Shown one piece after another: positions 59,967-64,000 of a DNA stretch of 64,000 nucleotides (the stretch's first letter is position 1; each line of letters starts with the position of its first letter). Origin of the DNA: Paratractidigestivibacter sp963630635 (GTDB taxonomy: Bacteria; Actinomycetota; Coriobacteriia; Coriobacteriales; Atopobiaceae); the NCBI GenBank assembly GCA_963630635.1, contig CAVGOA010000007.1:1-64000 (forward strand). Direction: 5' to 3'. A program made the translations under genes and the position numbers. Under the pieces are notes generated by a model that was given only the letters and a program-made list of their open reading frames with translations, did not search any database and was not told the origin of the DNA.

Positions 59967-62027
59967 TTGGCTTCCCACTTTGCCAACAGCGACAACAACC
60001 AGCCGCGCCGCACCGCGCCCACGCAAAGGCGCGACGCAAGCTACGCCGACAACGGGTATGCGCAGAACAACGGCTACGCTGCCCCGGGCGGATACGCCAA
60101 CCAGGCAAACAACGCCTACACCGAGCCCGACCCCTTTGTCTACCAGGACGACTACCAGGCGGACTTTGGCAACAACAACAACAGCCAGTTTGCCTACCAA
60201 AGCGATGACTACGTCTTTGACCCCTACCAGGGCCAAAACGGCGAGCAGCTCACCCGCCACAAGCACAAGAAGAAGCGCCACACCGGCAGAAACATCGCCA
60301 TCGTGGTCGCCGTCATCGTGCTGGTGCTGGGCGTTTTGGGCGGCGTCGAGGGCTACGCGCTCTACAAGTCGGCCAAGACCGTGAAGAGCGAGGCCTCGGC
60401 CATCATGGCGCAGGCCTCCACGATCAAGGACGCCATTAAGAAGGGCGACTCGGCAGCGCTGAGCAACTCCGTCGAGACGATCCGTACCAAGACCAACACC
60501 ATCAACAAAGAGGTCAACACCACCGCCTGGAACATCGCGGCGATGGTGCCGGTCTATGGCCAGGACGTGAAGAGCGTCCAGAAGCTGGGCGCCACGGCGT
60601 CCAACCTGGTCGAAGAGGCGCTGGTACCGGTGGCCGACGGCTTGAGCGGCCTTAAGCTCTCGGAGCTTCTGCAGGACGGCGCCATCAACGTGAGCATCCT
60701 CGACAAGCTCATCTCTGCCCTGGACGAGGCCACGCCCGTCATCCAGACCTCCATCCAGACGATCAACGACCTGCCCGAGGCGCACATCTCGCAGCTCAAG
60801 TCCATTCTGGACAAGGTCAAGGACCCGCTCAACGAGGCCAACGACACCCTGACCGCCGCGCAGCCCATCCTTAAGGTCTTGCCCCAGATGCTGGGCACCA
60901 ACGGCCAAACCAGGAACTACCTGGTGGTGGCCCAGAACAACGCCGAGATCCGCGCCACCGGCGGCTTCCCCGGTGCCACGGGCATCGTCTCGGTCACCGA
61001 CGGCCGCATCTCCATGGGTGACTTCCAGGCCATCGGCAAGCTGGGCGGCGACGACTACGCCGAGGACCAGGATCCCAAAGAGGCCGCTATGTTCACGCAC
61101 GAGAACGACGTGACCGCCCAGATCATCACCTACAACCCCGACTTCCCCGTCTCGGCCAAGCACCTGGCTCACCTGTGGAACCAGCGCATGGGCACCATGC
61201 CCGACGGTGTGATTGCGCTTGACCCGGTGGTCCTGCAGAACCTGCTATCCCTGGTGGGCGCTGTGACCGCGCCCGACGGCGAGGTCGTCGACGGCTCCAA
61301 CGCAGCCCAGGTCCTTCTCAACGGCACCTACAAGAAGTTCGGCAACGACGGCACCGCACAGGACGAGTATTTCTCGGCCGTGGCCGGTCTTGCCTTTAAG
61401 CAGGTCATGGGCAACCTAGGCGACGCGGATCTCGACAGCCTCATGAAGGTCCTGGACACCGCCGCCAAGGAGAACCGCGTCCTTGCCTGGATGCAGGACA
61501 GCGACGAGCAGGCCGCCGTGGTCAAGTTCAACCTGGCCGGCGACATTGCCGAGGACGAGACCACGCCCGAGCTTGGCGTCTACGTCAACGACGAGACCTG
61601 GGCAAAGATGACTTGGTACATGAGCGTCAACACCACCCTGAGCGACCCGGTTCTCTCGGCCGACGGAACCAAGACCTACACCGCGAAGACCGTCATTCGC
61701 AACAACCTCACCAATGAGGAAGCCGCTACACTCCCCTCCTACATCACCGGCTACAACCCGCAGCTCACCGGTTTGGGCAACATGCTCGAGGTGCTGTTCC
61801 TCTATGCACCGGCTGGCGGCTCGATCAGCGACGTGTCCTGCGATCTGGGCACCGAGTTCTTTGAGACCTCGTACTCATCGCTCCAGACCTGGCGCTCTTC
61901 CTCGCTGATCCAGATCGCGCCGCAGCACGAGGCCGTCGTGACCTACACGGTCAAGACCTCGCCCAACGCGACGTCGGACCTCACGGTTCGCACCACGCCC
62001 ACCGCTCAGGTGGCGGCCGGTTGGTAA
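59967..62027 (+). CDS. DUF4012 membrane-anchored protein
   Basis: A 686-residue protein starting at a TTG with GAGG seven bases upstream. An N-terminal disordered region (1-95) is rich in Tyr, Asn, Gln and Pro and ends in a Lys/His-rich block; a single helix NIAIVVAVIVLVLGVLGG follows. The rest is extracytoplasmic, with the DUF4012 signature NNAEIRATGGFPGATGIVSV near 317-336. The family occurs with actinobacterial glycopolymer genes. The low-complexity N-terminus might be a scaffold. Confidence 0.85.
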   Translation: MASHFANSDNNQPRRTAPTQRRDASYADNGYAQNNGYAAPGGYANQANNAYTEPDPFVYQDDYQADFGNNNNSQFAYQSDDYVFDPYQGQNGEQLTRHKHKKKRHTGRNIAIVVAVIVLVLGVLGGVEGYALYKSAKTVKSEASAIMAQASTIKDAIKKGDSAALSNSVETIRTKTNTINKEVNTTAWNIAAMVPVYGQDVKSVQKLGATASNLVEEALVPVADGLSGLKLSELLQDGAINVSILDKLISALDEATPVIQTSIQTINDLPEAHISQLKSILDKVKDPLNEANDTLTAAQPILKVLPQMLGTNGQTRNYLVVAQNNAEIRATGGFPGATGIVSVTDGRISMGDFQAIGKLGGDDYAEDQDPKEAAMFTHENDVTAQIITYNPDFPVSAKHLAHLWNQRMGTMPDGVIALDPVVLQNLLSLVGAVTAPDGEVVDGSNAAQVLLNGTYKKFGNDGTAQDEYFSAVAGLAFKQVMGNLGDADLDSLMKVLDTAAKENRVLAWMQDSDEQAAVVKFNLAGDIAEDETTPELGVYVNDETWAKMTWYMSVNTTLSDPVLSADGTKTYTAKTVIRNNLTNEEAATLPSYITGYNPQLTGLGNMLEVLFLYAPAGGSISDVSCDLGTEFFETSYSSLQTWRSSSLIQIAPQHEAVVTYTVKTSPNATSDLTVRTTPTAQVAAGW

Positions 62028-62069
62028 GCACACCGTTGCAACGGGCCCAAACAGGCATGTGATATTGTT

Positions 62070-62104
62070 GGCTGGGAGCACGCGCGGCTCCCAGCCATTT
62101 TCTT
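62070..62104 (+). terminator. Terminator of the DUF4012 gene
   Basis: Perfect ten-base stem GGCTGGGAGC/GCTCCCAGCC with ATTTTCTT. The glycosyltransferase gene starts 20 bases later. Confidence 0.9.
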
Positions 62105-62123
62105 ACGCGACAGGCAGGCACAC

Positions 62124-63980
62124 ATGAGCATTTCCAACGGCAAGATCTTCCAGGTATTCGAGTGCACAGACGGCGAGGAGATTCATCGCCTGTACGTGAC
62201 CAATACGCCCCGCCTTGACGTTTCAAAGATTGATGTGGTCGATGCAAACGGGGCTTCGATACTCAGGGAAGCCGTGTTTTTGGATGCCGAGAAGGACCAG
62301 GCGCTTTCTCGCTGCCTATCCCTGCGCCTGCCACAAGGGGCATGCGATTATCGCGTGACGCACGCGGGGCGCACGCTGGCCCGTCTGAGCGGACGTGCAT
62401 ACCAAAAACTCGTGTTCTTTCGCAACTACGCCATGGTCAACGCCAAGATTGACGGCGGCTTTGTACCGTGGCTGGATGCTCACCCCGTTGTGCCCGAGCT
62501 AAGCGAGGCAGACCTCGCTTCTCGCCCACTCTTTAGCGTAGTGGTGCCGCTGTATAACACACCATTGCCCTACCTACGCGAGATGCTGGACTCGGTACTG
62601 GCACAGACGTACAGCAACTGGGAGCTTTTGCTGGTCAACGCCAGCGTCGACAACGCCGGCATGAAGGAAGTGCTGGCGGGCTATGGCGACCCCCGCATCA
62701 GAGTGCTTGAGGTGCCTAAGAACCTGGGCATCGCTGGCAACACTAATGTGGGCGTGCGCGCTGCCGTGGGCGACTACGTGGGCTTTTTTGACCACGACGA
62801 CGTACTGGACAAGAACTGCCTGCTCGAGTACGCGATTGCCGTCGAGAAGAACCCGCAGATCGACCTGCTGTACTGCGACGAGGACAACTTCGAAGAGGAT
62901 GTGCGGCATCCCTTTGCGCCGCGCTTCAAGCCCGATTTCAACCTGGGTCTTCTCCACTCGCACAACTACGTGACGCACATGCTTACCGTAAGCCGCTATG
63001 TCTTGGATCGCGTAGAGTTGTCGCCCGACTACACGAGCGGCGCCCAGGACTACGACATGACCTTAAAGGCCTACGAAGTTGCGCGCGCCATCTGCCATGT
63101 ACCCAAGCTGCTGTACCACTGGCGCATGCACCCGGGATCAACCAACGGCGGCATCATGGACGGCAAGCCGTACGCGATCGAGGCCTCGGAGCGGGCGCTG
63201 GCCGATCACTTTAGGCGTACGGGTGTTGACTGCTGCGTAGCGGCGAGCGACTACATTAGTTGCGTGTTTGATATGACGTACAAACCTGCGAGTACGTCTG
63301 ACTATCAGGTCTTTGTTTGGGGTGGCGAGAAGAGCTTCGCCGAGGCAATCGAGGAGGCAGCGGCTCGCAACGCGCCGTACGCCGTATTTGTGCGCGACAC
63401 AGTGCGCGGGGCCGACGAGGAGTTTCTCAGCAAGCTTTGCTCGATCTTCCAGCGGCACGAGGTGGGCATCGTTGGCGCCAAGTTGTTCTATGCCGATGGG
63501 CTTGTGCAACACGCCGGCGTATGCGTGAACGCGCAGGGCGACTTTGCGGCCCTCAACCAGGGCTTTGGCGACAAAATGGGTGGCGGCTACATGGGCTTCG
63601 CCGAGTGCGAATGCGACTACTCGGCCGTGTTGCCCGACTGCTTTGCAGTACACAGCGAGTTTCTCACCGCAAACGCGGACTTGGTCACAGGCTATAAGCA
63701 TGCCAACGATGCAATGTTTGCCCTTTGCGAAAAGGTCCGTGAAACCGGGTTTGCTATATGCGTCTCTTCCTTGGCAGCCGCAACCAACCTCGTGGGAGCT
63801 GGTATCACAGGCGAGCCGCTAAACCGCAGCCACAAGGCCACGTTACCCGAGGTCCTGGGCAACCCCAACCTCATGTTCCAGACAGGCTATCCGCAGCTTG
63901 ACTTCCCGCGAGACGCCCAGGCCGACTGGAACGAGAGAATAAAAGGAGCCCTCTTACGAAGGCTCCATATCAAACGATAA
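62124..63980 (+). CDS. Family 2 glycosyltransferase with N-terminal extension
   Basis: A 618-residue protein. Residues 1-135 form an unrecognised N-terminal domain, then the GT-A domain begins at FSVVVPLYNTPLPYLREML; LLLVNASVDN near 172 and the DxD-like FFDHDDVLD near 222 follow. A second Rossmann-like domain near 390-610 (VQHAGVCVNAQGDFAALNQ) resembles GT2 enzymes that extend rhamnan or glucan chains. It starts after a terminator, so it has its own control, and continues the envelope cluster. Confidence 0.88.
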   Translation: MSISNGKIFQVFECTDGEEIHRLYVTNTPRLDVSKIDVVDANGASILREAVFLDAEKDQALSRCLSLRLPQGACDYRVTHAGRTLARLSGRAYQKLVFFRNYAMVNAKIDGGFVPWLDAHPVVPELSEADLASRPLFSVVVPLYNTPLPYLREMLDSVLAQTYSNWELLLVNASVDNAGMKEVLAGYGDPRIRVLEVPKNLGIAGNTNVGVRAAVGDYVGFFDHDDVLDKNCLLEYAIAVEKNPQIDLLYCDEDNFEEDVRHPFAPRFKPDFNLGLLHSHNYVTHMLTVSRYVLDRVELSPDYTSGAQDYDMTLKAYEVARAICHVPKLLYHWRMHPGSTNGGIMDGKPYAIEASERALADHFRRTGVDCCVAASDYISCVFDMTYKPASTSDYQVFVWGGEKSFAEAIEEAAARNAPYAVFVRDTVRGADEEFLSKLCSIFQRHEVGIVGAKLFYADGLVQHAGVCVNAQGDFAALNQGFGDKMGGGYMGFAECECDYSAVLPDCFAVHSEFLTANADLVTGYKHANDAMFALCEKVRETGFAICVSSLAAATNLVGAGITGEPLNRSHKATLPEVLGNPNLMFQTGYPQLDFPRDAQADWNERIKGALLRRLHIKR

Positions 63981-64000
63981 AAGATTTTGTTGAGACCCTG

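Noticed and set aside
1963..63331. GGCGAGAAG as a Shine-Dalgarno or Chi-like signal
   Set aside because: Only one copy (49841) lies before a start codon, and the two orientations are near balance (28 to 20), unlike the strand bias of Chi or KOPS.

Overview
The window is about 64 kb of high-GC DNA, roughly 92% coding. It suggests a Gram-positive actinobacterium, most likely of the class Coriobacteriia; this rests on gene content and style (zinc-ribbon L28 and L32, several GTG/TTG starts, single-chain iron-sulfur L-serine dehydratase, paired YhgE proteins, DUF4012 plus YfhO envelope genes) and was not tested by a search. No rRNA, CRISPR array, prophage or intact insertion sequence was seen. One assembly gap of 239 N lies at 29713-29951.

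Layout. 1-16.2 kb, minus strand: a housekeeping superoperon running asp23-like, fakA-like, recG, rsmD, coaD, a SepIVA/DivIVA-like coiled coil, yceD-like, rpmF, plsX, acpP, rnc, smc, ftsY and ffh (cut by the window edge), preceded by rpmB and an HAD phosphatase-thiN pair. 16.3-20.9 kb: fmdB-like zinc ribbon and a MarR-controlled heterodimeric ABC exporter. 21.0-27.9 kb: metK, priA, def, fmt, rsmB. 28.0-34.0 kb: TetR regulator divergent from two overlapping YhgE/Pip membrane proteins. 34.1-37.5 kb: two hexapeptide acetyltransferases, gltX, a cupin. 37.5-44.3 kb: a nuclease-like orphan, an effector-binding protein, pcp with a DUF969/DUF979 transporter, fused L-serine dehydratase, a cytidylate-kinase-like protein. 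44.4-47.6 kb: polar amino acid ABC importer. 48.0-48.4 kb: tRNA-Gln and three identical tRNA-Glu genes. 48.4-54.2 kb: NhaC-type antiporter with divergent LysR regulator, CCA-adding enzyme, membrane diguanylate cyclase. 54.2-55.7 kb: a second nuclease-like orphan flanked on both sides by repeat clusters. 55.7-64 kb: cold-shock protein and an envelope glycopolymer locus (YfhO, two GT2 glycosyltransferases, DUF4012).

Two signals are not explained by the genes. First, the nonamer GGCGAGAAG (core GGCGAGAA) occurs about 48 times on both strands, near one per 1.3 kb, in several reading frames and enriched between genes; its density resembles DNA uptake sequences. Second, there is a set of complex intergenic palindromes (26372-26609, 38577-38700, 47840-47911, 54249-54361, 55543-55668). 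Two of these loci sit beside two paralogous PD-(D/E)XK-like genes of unknown function, and one of those genes is bracketed by two copies of the same four-repeat cluster, an arrangement like REP elements around a RAYT gene but with a different protein. All counts were made by eye.
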